A stretch of DNA of 64,000 nt from Pontibacter akesuensis (lineage in GTDB: Bacteria > Bacteroidota > Bacteroidia > Cytophagales > Hymenobacteraceae), in the NCBI RefSeq assembly GCF_001611675.1, contig NZ_CP014766.1, positions 682,001 through 746,000 of the forward strand, read 5' to 3'. Made by a program: the position numbers and the translations under genes. The notes under the pieces are model-generated. The model had not been told where the DNA came from and did not search any database. It saw only the letters and a program-made list of their open reading frames with translations. Position 1 is the first letter of the stretch, and each line of letters starts with the position of its first letter. Positions 35,066 through 44,361 of the stretch are shown piece by piece.

Positions 35066-35707
35066 TTATTTTTTCACCAGTTCCTGCAGTTGGGAAAGGC
35101 TATTGATTTCCTGCACCTCGGCCTGCACGGCACCAAAACCGTACCCTGCAAGTATAAACGGCACCCCGGCCTGCACGCTGGCCTCGTAGTCGCCCTGGGT
35201 ATCGCCGATGTACACGGGGCGCTGCAGGTTATTGCGCTGCACAATAGCTTTGATATTCTCTCCTTTCGGCAACCGCTTATCGCCAAAGCACGCGATATCG
35301 GTGAAGTATGATTTCAGGTTGTTAAACTGCAGGAAAGTTTCGATGTAGCCGCTCTGGCAATTGCTCACAATAAAGAGTTTATACTTCGGTTGTAGTTGCT
35401 GCAGCGTCTCCTCCAGTTGCGGATAGAGCTGCCCGCCCTGCTTTTGCAGGTACTCCAGTTCCAGTTTGCCGCTTTGCGTCCGGAGTTGCTCCCGCTGCGC
35501 ATTGTTCAGGTTCGGGAAAAGCTTGTCGTAGATCGCGTCATAGGGCATGCCGGCCGTTTTGCGGATTTCCTCCTGGGTTACCCTTTTTTCCACAAAGTCA
35601 AACTGGGTTGCGGCCGCATTCCAGGCATCGGCAATGGTTTGGGTGGAGTCCCAGAGCGTGCCGTCCAGGTCAAAGATTATACTGTCGAAGTTCGTTTGTT
35701 GCATCAT
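35066..35707 (-). CDS. HAD-family phosphatase (phosphoglycolate phosphatase-like)
   Basis: 213 residues. Motif I is IIFDLDGTLWDST with the nucleophilic aspartate, motif II IVSNCQSG, motif III the lysine in GDKRLPKGENI, and motif IV YIGDTQGDYEA. An alpha-helical cap (about 20-95) places it in subfamily I beside Gph and PgmB. The likely reaction is dephosphorylation of a small phosphorylated metabolite. Two adjacent ATG codons can serve as the start (35705-35707 or three bases in). It overlaps neither neighbour. Confidence 0.88.
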   Translation of the reverse strand: MMQQTNFDSIIFDLDGTLWDSTQTIADAWNAAATQFDFVEKRVTQEEIRKTAGMPYDAIYDKLFPNLNNAQREQLRTQSGKLELEYLQKQGGQLYPQLEETLQQLQPKYKLFIVSNCQSGYIETFLQFNNLKSYFTDIACFGDKRLPKGENIKAIVQRNNLQRPVYIGDTQGDYEASVQAGVPFILAGYGFGAVQAEVQEINSLSQLQELVKK

Positions 35708-35860
35708 GTATAAATGTATTCTGCCGAAGTATGGAACCGTAGGCAGGTGGAAAAAGGAGAAGCCTGTGCAGGAAGCTGCTGTGCTAAAGTTAGGAAAACC
35801 AGCCTCAGGTATAAAACGGCTTTTACCAAACCCATACAGTAGGCGGAAATAAAGGTTTTC

Positions 35861-37048
35861 CTAAACAGCCTGATAAGTGTTTTTCACACCCAGTTCTGCT
35901 TCCTGAACAATCTGGTTGAGCCAACGGTGATACGCCTTCGCAGCACCTTTGTCAGGGTTGTGTTTCAGGTTTGCCTGTGCTTCCAAAGCCAGACTCTGTG
36001 CCTGTGCAAAGGTAGCCTCTTTTAACGCGATGGCCGCCTCAGCACGCAAAAACATATCCCTGGTGAGGAATGGCGAAGGGACCGCCTTTGCATAGTGTTC
36101 TTTTGCCAGTTCCAGATCGCCGTTCATCGCCTCGAAAAATGCCAGTTCCAGCCAAACGCTCCCCTGAGCCATGGCCGGCAATTGCGCGACAGCCGCCGCG
36201 TATACCCGCAGGTGGTGCCTGGCCTTAGCTAGCTGGTTACGCTGCAGGTTTAGATTGTAAAGGTACGCATGGCAGTAGTTTATGAAGATGCTCTCTACCG
36301 GCAGGGCTGCCGCCTCTTCCAGCAAGGCTTCGTCCAGTTCCTCGGGAGGCGCTCCCCCCATTGATGCAGCCATCACCGACAAGATAGCTGAATCGAGAAA
36401 AGCCTGATCACCGCCACGCAATACGTTAAGAATCCGCGCTCCGTCGGTATAGAACCCGCCAGATTTGTTTGGTATGATGTTTATCAGGAAAAGCAGTAGC
36501 GAGATAACCCCGCACAGCAGCGCGAATGTCGCCAAAGTGTACGTTACGGGCGTTGCCTTGCCTATCTCAGACCAAGACAGGAAGTAGGGCACGAGCAGCG
36601 TGCCACCAAGTATAAAGTTGGCAGCAGGACCTCCAAAGGCATACCAGGCAAACCTGCGGGTAAGCTCATTTCTGTTCAGCCCGCTTGGAGGCAGGCACAG
36701 CGCCAGTCCCAGGAAGCTTTTGGCGTTGTTGGCAATCAATTTAAACTTCAGGCGCTCATCCTCTTTGTAAAAATGGAAAATCATAACGGTGTAGGACCGA
36801 AACCTGAAGCCCAGAAGCAACCCCGCGGCCACGTGCCCTAACTCGTGCAGGGCCACGGGAAGTATGAAGGCAATGGGTAGCCAGAGCACAATGCATAGCT
36901 TGTAAGGCAGCGGCAGGCTCTTTTCATCCGAGGCGAAGAAATCGGCAATAAAAGCACCACAGAAAAAGCCTGCGGCCATACCTGAAAGCAGCAACAGCAG
37001 GAAAACAAGCCACTTAGAACTTTTAACAGCAGGTACAGGAAAGCTCAT
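35861..37048 (-). CDS. M50-like site-2 protease with C-terminal helical repeats
   Basis: 395 residues. The zinc site is LPVALHELGHVAAGLLLG (HExxH at 68-72). NIIPNKSGGFYTDGARILNVL has the aspartate of the LDG-like third ligand motif, here GFYTDG. Membrane helices lie at about 12-34, 50-75, 140-160 and 175-200. From about 220 the protein is soluble and alpha-helical, with repeats such as LELAFFEAMNGDLELAKEHYAKA and LKEATFAQAQSLALEAQ, which look like TPR units. It may cut a membrane protein under control of the helical domain. It stands alone on this strand. Confidence 0.75.
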   Translation of the reverse strand: MSFPVPAVKSSKWLVFLLLLLSGMAAGFFCGAFIADFFASDEKSLPLPYKLCIVLWLPIAFILPVALHELGHVAAGLLLGFRFRSYTVMIFHFYKEDERLKFKLIANNAKSFLGLALCLPPSGLNRNELTRRFAWYAFGGPAANFILGGTLLVPYFLSWSEIGKATPVTYTLATFALLCGVISLLLFLINIIPNKSGGFYTDGARILNVLRGGDQAFLDSAILSVMAASMGGAPPEELDEALLEEAAALPVESIFINYCHAYLYNLNLQRNQLAKARHHLRVYAAAVAQLPAMAQGSVWLELAFFEAMNGDLELAKEHYAKAVPSPFLTRDMFLRAEAAIALKEATFAQAQSLALEAQANLKHNPDKGAAKAYHRWLNQIVQEAELGVKNTYQAV

Positions 37049-37127
37049 TTTTCAGAAGGTATGTGGAACAAATCCCAATATAGGAAATTGCGCCTGGGAA
37101 GAAAAGCTCTGACCGCTGCCGTTGTTT

Positions 37128-37844
37128 CTAAGGATTGTCTGCGCCCTTGGCCTGCGCCGCCGCGACCAGAGAGTTATAGTAATTCACAATGGCCACAACC
37201 TGGTGGGGCTTTTCATAGCTCAGCCGGTGTTCCTTCACATACTCTTTCACAGCCTTCGACTGCCTGCCAAAGAGCCTGTGCAAATCCTTGCGCACGTTTC
37301 GCAGGGTCACAATCTCGTCGTTCGGCAGCAGCACATAGTATAGTTCCTCAATCTGGTTCAGCCAAAGCGGGTTCTGCGCATAATAGCTTGGTTCGTAGTA
37401 GCCCTGTGCCATATAAGAAGCGTCGCGCATGTTTCTTTCGTGCACGTAACTCTCCCGCGTTATCAGGGTGATGGGCCCCTGGTTAAGCTGCTCAAAGAAG
37501 GTGGGTTTCTTGAAGTTGGTGTAGTCACGGCCCTGGTCCCACATAAGCGACCGGAAAGTATACGCCCGTCCACTGGGCTGCTCCTGTGCTATAAAATATT
37601 GCACGTTAACCGGGGAGAACGAGTGCAGGTTGCCTTCCTCGCTCTGCACATTGATGATCTCCTGCACCCGGTGAAAGGAAATGGAGCCGTAAATGGTGTC
37701 GCCAGTGGTTAATACAATTTTGCCTGCCGGCCACTCCTGCACATCAATGGCGGGCCTGAACTGAGCCTGTGCACGTAACGGATAGAGGGCGAAGCTAAAC
37801 AGCGAGAGGGAAAGCAGGTAAAGTTTGACAGCATTAATTTTCAT
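37128..37844 (-). CDS. Secreted protein of unknown function
   Basis: 238 residues. A signal peptide ends near LRAQAQ. The mature domain starts RPAIDVQEWPAGKIVLTTGDTIYGSI; such TGDTIYG openings occur in many uncharacterised Bacteroidota exported proteins. A basic helix (RKDLHRLFGRQSKAVKEYVKEHRL) is near the C-terminus. No catalytic motif is visible. The mature part is probably beta-rich at first and helical at the end. It is separated from ribBA by a repeat-free 211-base gap that holds the ribBA terminator. Confidence 0.65.
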   Translation of the reverse strand: MKINAVKLYLLSLSLFSFALYPLRAQAQFRPAIDVQEWPAGKIVLTTGDTIYGSISFHRVQEIINVQSEEGNLHSFSPVNVQYFIAQEQPSGRAYTFRSLMWDQGRDYTNFKKPTFFEQLNQGPITLITRESYVHERNMRDASYMAQGYYEPSYYAQNPLWLNQIEELYYVLLPNDEIVTLRNVRKDLHRLFGRQSKAVKEYVKEHRLSYEKPHQVVAIVNYYNSLVAAAQAKGADNP

Positions 37845-37990
37845 AGTCTTCTATAGTAAAGCAGTACAAAAAAAGGTTCGCAGCTGGTGAACCGGCACCA
37901 GTTACACTTGTATAACAGCAGGTTATATATTTTGTATGCCTTTCCAGAAGAAAAAGTTGTCTTCCCTCCTAAGTCATTTCGCCTGAAGAC

Positions 37991-38036
37991 AAAAAAACCT
38001 GCACAGGCAGGCTTATTTGCCTCCCCATGCAGGTTT
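37991..38036 (-). terminator. Terminator of ribBA
   Basis: ACCTGCAC-AGGCAGG and CCTCCCC-ATGCAGGTTT form an imperfect hairpin; on the minus strand it is followed by seven T. It lies 20 bases after the ribBA stop. Confidence 0.75.
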
Positions 38037-38055
38037 GTAAAGTATAAAACCGCTG

Positions 38056-39303
38056 TTATTTGTTTATTGTCGCGCTTTTTAGAATCTCATGCCCCAACTT
38101 GTCGCGCTTGGTGGTCAGGTACCTTTGGTTGTGCTCGTTTGGCTTCATCTCAATTGCCACGCGCTCCACTACCTGCAGGCCATAGCCCATGAGGCCCGTG
38201 CGTTTACGCGGGTTATTGGAGATCAAACGCATTTTAGTTACGCCCAAGTCACGCAGGATCTGCGCCCCCACGCCGTAGTCGCGCTCATCCATGCCAAAGC
38301 CAAGCTCCAGGTTTGCCTCCACCGTATCCAGCCCCTGCTCCTGCAGTTTGTAGGCCTTCAGTTTGTTGAGCAGCCCAATGCCACGGCCTTCCTGGTTCAT
38401 GTATACCACCACGCCCTTGCCTTCCTGCTCCACCATGCGCATGGCCTCATGCAACTGTGGGCCGCAATCACAACGGCAGGAGCCAAATATATCACCCGTC
38501 ACGCAGGAGGAGTGCACGCGCACCAGCACAGGCTCATCTTCCTCCCAGGTTCCCTTTACCAGGGCAAGGTGCTTCACACCGTTGCTGCGCTGCGTAAAGG
38601 CATACAGGTCGAAATTGCCGAAATCAGTAGGGAGCTGCACCACAATGTCGCGGTCTATCAGGCTTTCCTGCTGCAGGCGGTACGCGATCAGATCCTTGAT
38701 AGAGATCAGCTTCAGGTTGAAACGATCGGCCACTTTTACCAGGTCCGGCAGGCGTGCCATGCTGCCATCCTCGTTCATAATCTCCACCAGCACACCAGCG
38801 GGCGCTAACCCAGCCAGTCTTGCCAGGTCAACAGATGCCTCCGTGTGCCCGGCCCGGCGCAGCACGCCTTCTTTCTTAGCCTTCAGCGGGAAAATATGCC
38901 CTGGTTTTCCCAGCGAGTGCGGGTCTGTGTTTGGGTCAACAAGGGCCTGGATGGTTTTGGCTCTGTCGGAGGCGGAAATACCGGTGGTACAGCCAAAGCC
39001 AATCAGGTCGACGGATACAGTGAATGGTGTAGCGTGCAGCGCCGTGTTGCGGCCCACCATCAGTTCCAGCCCCAGTTCATCACAGCGCTCTTCAGTTAAA
39101 GGCGTGCATATAAGGCCACGGCCATGCGTAGCCATAAAATTCACTATTTCGGGTGTGATTTTCTCGGCAGCGCAAACAAAGTCACCTTCGTTTTCGCGGT
39201 CGTCATCGTCCACCACAATCACTACCTTGCCTTGGCGAATGTCTTCGATAGCCGACGCTATGCTATCCAGTGGCCTGATGTCACCCGTTATATTGGTTTC
39301 CAT
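38056..39303 (-). CDS. ribBA: Bifunctional 3,4-DHBP synthase/GTP cyclohydrolase II
   Basis: 415 residues, the normal fused size. The N-terminal RibB domain (about 12-210) has [17 protein letters not shown] with its metal glutamate and aspartates, and [15 protein letters not shown]. The C-terminal RibA domain has [15 protein letters not shown] then CRCDCG, the three zinc cysteines, and [12 protein letters not shown] with the catalytic arginine. It makes 3,4-dihydroxy-2-butanone 4-phosphate and the pyrimidine branch precursor of riboflavin. No FMN riboswitch is visible in the 166-base region to the divergent glycosyltransferase gene. Confidence 0.97.
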   Translation of the reverse strand: METNITGDIRPLDSIASAIEDIRQGKVVIVVDDDDRENEGDFVCAAEKITPEIVNFMATHGRGLICTPLTEERCDELGLELMVGRNTALHATPFTVSVDLIGFGCTTGISASDRAKTIQALVDPNTDPHSLGKPGHIFPLKAKKEGVLRRAGHTEASVDLARLAGLAPAGVLVEIMNEDGSMARLPDLVKVADRFNLKLISIKDLIAYRLQQESLIDRDIVVQLPTDFGNFDLYAFTQRSNGVKHLALVKGTWEEDEPVLVRVHSSCVTGDIFGSCRCDCGPQLHEAMRMVEQEGKGVVVYMNQEGRGIGLLNKLKAYKLQEQGLDTVEANLELGFGMDERDYGVGAQILRDLGVTKMRLISNNPRKRTGLMGYGLQVVERVAIEMKPNEHNQRYLTTKRDKLGHEILKSATINK

Positions 39304-39367
39304 ACTTTCTACGTTGTGCCCTTACTGCACATGCAGCGGCAGGCTGTTTATCTTCTGTAAAGCGCCG

Positions 39368-39375
39368 CAAAATTA
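39368..39375 (-). promoter_or_regulatory. Candidate -7 box of ribBA
   Basis: TAATTTTG on the minus strand fits the Bacteroidota TAnnTTTG consensus, 65 bases before the ribBA start. A matching -33 element at normal spacing was not found. Confidence 0.4.
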
Positions 39376-39499
39376 CAAAGTTTACAGCGCAATGCCTTTT
39401 TTATTTACATAACAGTTTTAGGGGCAGATTAGTTGAAGCGGTTCAGCCTTATCCACCTGCTGTTCCTTTTTGTATATTGCAACACTACACCTGCTGTTT

Positions 39500-40435
39500 A
39501 TGATGTGCTCTGTAATTGTTGCCAACTACAATCATGCTGATGTTATACTTGTCGCCCTGAAAACAATTGAGGCGCAGACGTACCCGGATTGGGAGGTTAT
39601 AATTGTGGATGATGCTTCTACCGACAACTCCAAAGAAGCCATTGATGCATTTGTAGCGGCATCGCGATACAAGGAGAGGTATAAAGTAGTTTACCTTAGC
39701 GAGAACATGGGGGTAGGTCATGCCAAGTGGACGGCTGCTGCCAACAGTACAGGAGAGGTGATTGCTATCTGTGACCCCGACGACGCCATACATCCAGAGG
39801 CAGTCGCAAAAGTAATGCAGGCGCATGCAAGGCACCCGGAGGCAAGCCTTGTTTACACGAACTACTACCACTGCGATGTACAGCTGATACCCCGGCGCAT
39901 CAGGGAGAACGCTGGTTCTATCACTTATTCTGACGTGCTCGAAGACAAGGTTTCTGCTTTTGTGTCTTTCAAAAGTGCCGCTTACAGCAAAACGGCCGGG
40001 TTCGATTCTTTTTTCAGGCTTGCTGAAGACAAGGACCTTTTCTATAAACTCGAAGAAGTGGGTGACATTGTCTACCTCGACGAACCCCTATACTATTATC
40101 GTATTTGGCCCAGAGGCATTTCTCAGGGATTTGGTGCATATGTTAGATCACGGGACTTCAGGCTGTTAGCCATTGAAAATGCCGTAGCTAGACGAAAAGT
40201 TAGCGGCATCAAGCAAATTCCCTCAAAAGAACTACAGCGTTTAAAGGCAGAGATACACCTGCTACAGGCCGAGGGCATCCTTTATTCTGAGCAACCGCTA
40301 GGGCGCAAATTCTTAAAGCACTTGTATGAGGCTACACTTTTGAACCCTACAGGAAGTATAAAGCGCAAAATAAAAGCAGCGTTGGCGTTAAGCAGAGTTA
40401 AGCGGAAGGTGTTGCGGCTCTTGAAGAAGGCATAG
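39500..40435 (+). CDS. GT2-family glycosyltransferase
   Basis: About 311 residues from the ATG at 39500 (MMCSVIVANYNHADVIL); a TTG further upstream is less likely. The GT-A signature is IVDDASTDNSKEAI (DD pair) and ICDPDDAIH, the DxD-like metal motif, at about residues 35-100. DSFFRLAEDKDLFYKL provides the ED motif of many family-2 enzymes. It transfers a sugar to an envelope glycan precursor, probably in the cytoplasm. Its stop is one base from the dnaG stop, so the genes converge tail to tail. Confidence 0.85.
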   Translation: MMCSVIVANYNHADVILVALKTIEAQTYPDWEVIIVDDASTDNSKEAIDAFVAASRYKERYKVVYLSENMGVGHAKWTAAANSTGEVIAICDPDDAIHPEAVAKVMQAHARHPEASLVYTNYYHCDVQLIPRRIRENAGSITYSDVLEDKVSAFVSFKSAAYSKTAGFDSFFRLAEDKDLFYKLEEVGDIVYLDEPLYYYRIWPRGISQGFGAYVRSRDFRLLAIENAVARRKVSGIKQIPSKELQRLKAEIHLLQAEGILYSEQPLGRKFLKHLYEATLLNPTGSIKRKIKAALALSRVKRKVLRLLKKA

Positions 40436-40436
40436 C

Positions 40437-42353
40437 TTACCTGTTCACCACAATTCCCAGCATATTGCCCAACTGGCTGTAAAAAGTATTCAGGGAGATG
40501 ATTAAGTTCAGCACCCTGTCTACCTCGGTTGGGTCCGTAACCAATCGCAGCTTCTCGCGCTGTGCTTTGAGGAGTATTTCAGCATTTCGCCATTTTAACC
40601 GCAGCACGGCTCTTTCCGCGCCATAGGCTAGCAGGTCGCTTTCCTTTGGAACAAAAATGTGGTGGGTTTCCCAGTTGTGGCTCAGCTCGTAAGGCTCCGA
40701 GAGCAGGGAAATGGCCTCGGACCGGATTTCCTCTTTTGGATAGTTGATGAAATCATCTGCCGTCGGTAGCTCATTGTTGTTAAGCTTTGCTCTTACTATC
40801 TCGATAATCTGAATGTAGAGCGGCGTCACGAACTCGATATCATCCAACTGCTCCAGCATGTAACTGCTCGTGGTTAAGCCCTCTTCCAGTACTGAATCCG
40901 GGTAATGCAGAATCATCCGCACAATCTCCCGCTCGTAGCGCTGCAGGACCTCCTGGTCTGTAGCAGGCTTTTCCGGCTCTGGCTCAGGTGCTGAGGGTGG
41001 CGCAAAGGCTGATTCATCCGGGCCTCCAGACCGCTGCTGCCTGCCCTGCAACTGCGATTTGTTGTACTCAGATATGAGCACCTGTTCGTCGATGTCGAAG
41101 ATGATGCTGCAGCTGCGGAAAAACACGGATCGCTTGATGGCATCCGGAATCTTCCCGATAGAGGCCACCACTTCTTTTATCGCCTCCGCTTTCTTTACCG
41201 GGTTACCGGCGGCTTCTTCGGCATAAAGGCTGGTTTTAAAAGAGATAAAATCCTGTGCGTGCTCCTTCAGGTAACTTTTAAAGGCCGCGTCTCCTACTTT
41301 ATGGATGTAAGAGTCCGGGTCCTCGCCTTCCGGAAACGTCACCACGTTCACGTTCAGGCCAAGCTCCAAAATCAGGTCAATTCCACGCAAAGAGGCTTTT
41401 ATACCCGCCGCGTCGCCATCGTACAGCACGGTGATGTTCTCCGTGTAACGCGCAATCAGCTTTATCTGCCCTTCGGTGAGCGAAGTACCGGAAGAAGCCA
41501 CCACATTTTCGATTCCGCCCTGGTGCAGTGAGAGCACATCAAGGTAGCCTTCTACCATGTAGCACATGTCCTGCATCCGGATGGCCTGCTTCGCCTGGAA
41601 CAAGCCGTACAGCACATTGCTCTTGTGGTAAATATCCGACTCCGGAGAGTTTAGGTATTTAGGGCTTTTCTTGTCGTTTGATTTAAGCGTACGGGCACCA
41701 AAACCTACCACGCGCCCCGAACCGTTATGGATCGGGAACATAACGCGGCCGCGGAAGCGGTCATACTTCTTGCCATCTTCCCTGGCAATGGTCAGGCCGG
41801 TAGCCTCCAGGTACTTTTGCTGGTAGCCTGCCTTCAGCGCGCTGTCGGTCAAATCCGTCCATTCATCCAGGCTATAGCCCAATTCATACTTGCGGATGGT
41901 GCTGCTGCTAAGGCCACGCTGCTTGAGGTACGATTGCCCAATGCTGCCCTGCTCTTGGTCCGTAAGCCGCAGCTGAAAATGCTTCGCGGCGAAATCAGAG
42001 ACGATGAAAAGGCTGTCGCGCTCGCTCTGCTCCCGGGCATACTCAGGATCCTGCGTCTCCTCCGGCACCTCAATGTTGTACTTCTTGGCCAGGAACTTGA
42101 TAGCTTCGGGAAAGCTGGTGCCCTCCACATCCATGATGAACTGCACCGAGTTGCCCGCCTTACCGCAGCCGAAGCACTTGTAGATGCCCTTAGCCGGCGA
42201 AACAGAAAAGGACGGGGATTTTTCGTGGTGAAACGGGCAGCAGGCCCACATGTTCTGCCCCTTCTTCTTCAGCGACACAAAGTCCCCTACCACCTCCGTA
42301 ATATCGGCTTGGGCAAGCACCTGGTCAACTGTTTCTTTTGGGATAAGGGACAT
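40437..42353 (-). CDS. dnaG: DNA primase
   Basis: 638 residues. The start is the ATG whose complement is at 42351-42353 (MSLIPKETVDQVLAQ); an open upstream extension to 42452 is repeat-derived text and was left out. The zinc ribbon is CCPFHHEKSP with YKCFGCGKAGN (Cys39, His42, Cys60, Cys63). The TOPRIM and primase core follow (GRVMFPIHNGSGRVVGFGAR, YLDVLSLHQGG, VLYDGDAAGIKA). The C-terminal third (about 470-638) is the helicase-interaction region. It makes RNA primers at the replication fork. Confidence 0.97.
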   Translation of the reverse strand: MSLIPKETVDQVLAQADITEVVGDFVSLKKKGQNMWACCPFHHEKSPSFSVSPAKGIYKCFGCGKAGNSVQFIMDVEGTSFPEAIKFLAKKYNIEVPEETQDPEYAREQSERDSLFIVSDFAAKHFQLRLTDQEQGSIGQSYLKQRGLSSSTIRKYELGYSLDEWTDLTDSALKAGYQQKYLEATGLTIAREDGKKYDRFRGRVMFPIHNGSGRVVGFGARTLKSNDKKSPKYLNSPESDIYHKSNVLYGLFQAKQAIRMQDMCYMVEGYLDVLSLHQGGIENVVASSGTSLTEGQIKLIARYTENITVLYDGDAAGIKASLRGIDLILELGLNVNVVTFPEGEDPDSYIHKVGDAAFKSYLKEHAQDFISFKTSLYAEEAAGNPVKKAEAIKEVVASIGKIPDAIKRSVFFRSCSIIFDIDEQVLISEYNKSQLQGRQQRSGGPDESAFAPPSAPEPEPEKPATDQEVLQRYEREIVRMILHYPDSVLEEGLTTSSYMLEQLDDIEFVTPLYIQIIEIVRAKLNNNELPTADDFINYPKEEIRSEAISLLSEPYELSHNWETHHIFVPKESDLLAYGAERAVLRLKWRNAEILLKAQREKLRLVTDPTEVDRVLNLIISLNTFYSQLGNMLGIVVNR

Positions 42354-42397
42354 AAGCAAAAGTATAAGCGGATGACAAAGATAAGGGTTCCACTGAA

Positions 42398-42597
42398 TTT
42401 TGAATGAGCGAATGAGTGGATGAGTAAATTTTATACTTGGATTTTCTCCCACCCTGTCATCCTACAAGGATCATGTTGAAGAGTTCCTGCTGCTTTGGCG
42501 CTTTGCCACCAAGATTTTTCCAAGATGACAGGAAACATATTCCGTCATTCAAAATTCACTCATTCAAAATTAGAATATTCACTCATTCAGAATTTCC
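42398..42597. repeat. Composite dispersed repeat, copy 2
   Basis: The block order matches copy 1 at 7878-8127: GAATTTTGAATGAG, GGATGAGT, TTTTATACTTGGA, TGTCATCCT-AAGGATC, GCGCTTTGC-CCAAGA, CAAGATGACAGGAAA, then inverted ATTCAAAATTCACTCATTCA. Its right end supplies the last codons of the macrodomain gene. It again lies between the 3' end of one minus-strand gene and the 5' end of the next. Confidence 0.75.
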
Positions 42598-43106
42598 TCA
42601 TAAAGCCTCCGGTTCTCCGCATCAAAGCAAACAAACACCACCTCTTTTATACCTATATTCTGTTCCGTCAAGTATGATTGTACGGCTGCCACAGCCACTT
42701 TTGCGGCTTTGTCTTTGGGGTAGCCGTACACGCCCGTGCTGATATTCGGAAAGGCTATACTTGCCACACCGTTTTCTTCCGCCAACTGAAGGCTGTTGCG
42801 GTAACAGTTGGCCAGCAGTTCCGGCTCGCCTTTGCTGCCGCCGCTCCATACTGGCCCGACGGTGTGAATGACATACTTGGCCGGCAGGTTCCCGGCGGTT
42901 GTGATCACCGCTTCTCCGGTGGGGCAACCGCCCTGCCGCGCCCTGATCTGCCTGCACTCCTCCAGAATGGCTGGTCCTCCGGCACGGTGAATGGCGCCGT
43001 CCACGCCTCCTCCTCCAAGTAAACTGGAGTTAGCAGCGTTTACCACGGCATCTGTCTGCACTTTAGTGATATCGCCTTGTTGAACCTTGACTGTCGTTTC
43101 TGCCAT
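42579..43106 (-). CDS. Macrodomain protein, O-acetyl-ADP-ribose deacetylase type
   Basis: 175 residues from the ATG at 43104-43106 ([15 protein letters not shown]); an upstream ATG adds ten residues without homology. The ADP-ribose-binding motifs are [33 protein letters not shown] and [14 protein letters not shown]. YmdB-like macrodomains hydrolyse O-acetyl-ADP-ribose or remove ADP-ribose from proteins. The final codons and the stop lie in the right end of the composite repeat. Confidence 0.92.
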   Translation of the reverse strand: MAETTVKVQQGDITKVQTDAVVNAANSSLLGGGGVDGAIHRAGGPAILEECRQIRARQGGCPTGEAVITTAGNLPAKYVIHTVGPVWSGGSKGEPELLANCYRNSLQLAEENGVASIAFPNISTGVYGYPKDKAAKVAVAAVQSYLTEQNIGIKEVVFVCFDAENRRLYEEILNE

Positions 43107-43219
43107 GTTGCTCCTTTTGAATTTAGGTACGCACAAAGTATAAAAAGGGACAAACTATTATGTGGCGCCGCTTGTTGAAAGGATAGCGCTGCATCGTTTT
43201 ATGCCGAACAATTTGTTTG

Positions 43220-43227
43220 TATCTTTG
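43220..43227 (+). promoter_or_regulatory. Candidate -7 box of mrp
   Basis: TATCTTTG matches TAnnTTTG exactly and lies 26 bases before the mrp ATG. No clear -33 TTG was seen at normal spacing. Confidence 0.5.
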
Positions 43228-43253
43228 CAGGGCAATTCGCGAGCTAACACACT

Positions 43254-44357
43254 ATGGCAATCACAAAAGAAGATATATTAAAAGCCCTCAGCTATGTGGA
43301 GGAGCCGGATCTTGGAAAAGACCTGGTAACCCTGAACATGATTGAGGACGTGCAGGTAAACGGCAAGGACGTAAGCTTTACGGTTATACTTACCACCCCG
43401 GCCTGCCCCCTGAAAGACCTGATCCGCAACGCCTGCATTACCGCCATCCATACCATGGTTGATAAAGAGGCAGACGTAACCGTGAACATGACGTCGCGCG
43501 TTACCTCCGGCCGTGGCGACACCTCGGAAGTGCTTCGTGGCGTGAAGAACATTATCGCCATTGCCTCAGGCAAAGGTGGCGTGGGTAAGTCCACGGTGAC
43601 AACGAACCTGGCTATTGCGCTGGCGCAAAGCGGGGCAAGGGTTGGTTTAATTGATGCCGATATCTCCGGCCCTTCTATCCCGACCATGTTTGGGGTGGAG
43701 CAGGAGCGCCCAAGTATGGTGCAGGGCGACCATGGCAAAAACTACATCATGCCGGTAGAAAGGTATGGCGTCAAAATGATGTCTATTGGCTTCCTGACAC
43801 CGGCCGACGGCGCCGTGGTGTGGAGAGGACCGATGGCCAGTTCAGCGCTGCGTCAGTTTATTTCAGATGTGGAATGGGGCGAACTGGACTACCTGCTGCT
43901 CGACCTGCCGCCGGGAACATCAGACATTCACCTGACCATGGTGCAGGCGCTGCCCGTAACTGGAGCCGTGATCGTGACAACGCCGCAGAAAGTGGCTTTG
44001 GCCGATGCCGTACGGGGCTTGCAGATGTTCCGCCAGCCACAGATTAACGTGCCTGTTTTGGGTGTTGTAGAAAATATGGCTTACTTTACACCTGCCGAGT
44101 TACCTGAAAACAAATATTACATTTTCGGGGAAGGTGGCGGAAAGGCGCTGGCAGAGAAGTATGAGGTGGCATTATTAGGCCAGGTACCGCTTGTGCAGAG
44201 CATCCGCGAAAACGGTGATTCCGGTACACCGGAAGTATTGCAGAACGATTCTCCTGCAAGTGGTGTTTTCAAAGAGTTGGCCCAGTCTGTTGCACAGCAA
44301 GTATCGCTTCGCAATGCCACTTGGGGCAAGACAAAACCAGTAGAAATCAAAAGTTAA
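43254..44357 (+). CDS. mrp: Iron-sulfur cluster carrier ATPase, Mrp/ApbC
   Basis: 367 residues. An N-terminal MIP18/DUF59 domain (about 1-85) is followed by the deviant Walker A ASGKGGVGKST (106-114), LIDADISGPSIP and LLLDLPPGTSD (Walker B-like). It loads Fe-S clusters onto target proteins. The CxxC pair that bridges the cluster at the end of many ApbC proteins is absent: the equivalent region reads NMAYFTPAELPENKYYIFGEGG, which is common in Bacteroidota. The NifU-like gene 4 bases downstream carries a CGSC motif and probably supplies the cluster. Confidence 0.93.
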   Translation: MAITKEDILKALSYVEEPDLGKDLVTLNMIEDVQVNGKDVSFTVILTTPACPLKDLIRNACITAIHTMVDKEADVTVNMTSRVTSGRGDTSEVLRGVKNIIAIASGKGGVGKSTVTTNLAIALAQSGARVGLIDADISGPSIPTMFGVEQERPSMVQGDHGKNYIMPVERYGVKMMSIGFLTPADGAVVWRGPMASSALRQFISDVEWGELDYLLLDLPPGTSDIHLTMVQALPVTGAVIVTTPQKVALADAVRGLQMFRQPQINVPVLGVVENMAYFTPAELPENKYYIFGEGGGKALAEKYEVALLGQVPLVQSIRENGDSGTPEVLQNDSPASGVFKELAQSVAQQVSLRNATWGKTKPVEIKS

Positions 44358-44361
44358 AGAA

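Noticed and set aside
38363-39412. Plus-strand frame of about 350 codons
   Set aside because: It is antisense to ribBA, which has all its metal and cofactor residues; the translated text is serine-rich without domains.
39304-39469. FMN riboswitch before ribBA
   Set aside because: I could not find the conserved RFN-element stems; only a candidate -7 box is visible.
42354-42452. N-terminal extension of dnaG
   Set aside because: It lies in the composite repeat; DnaG proteins start at the MSLIPKETV position.
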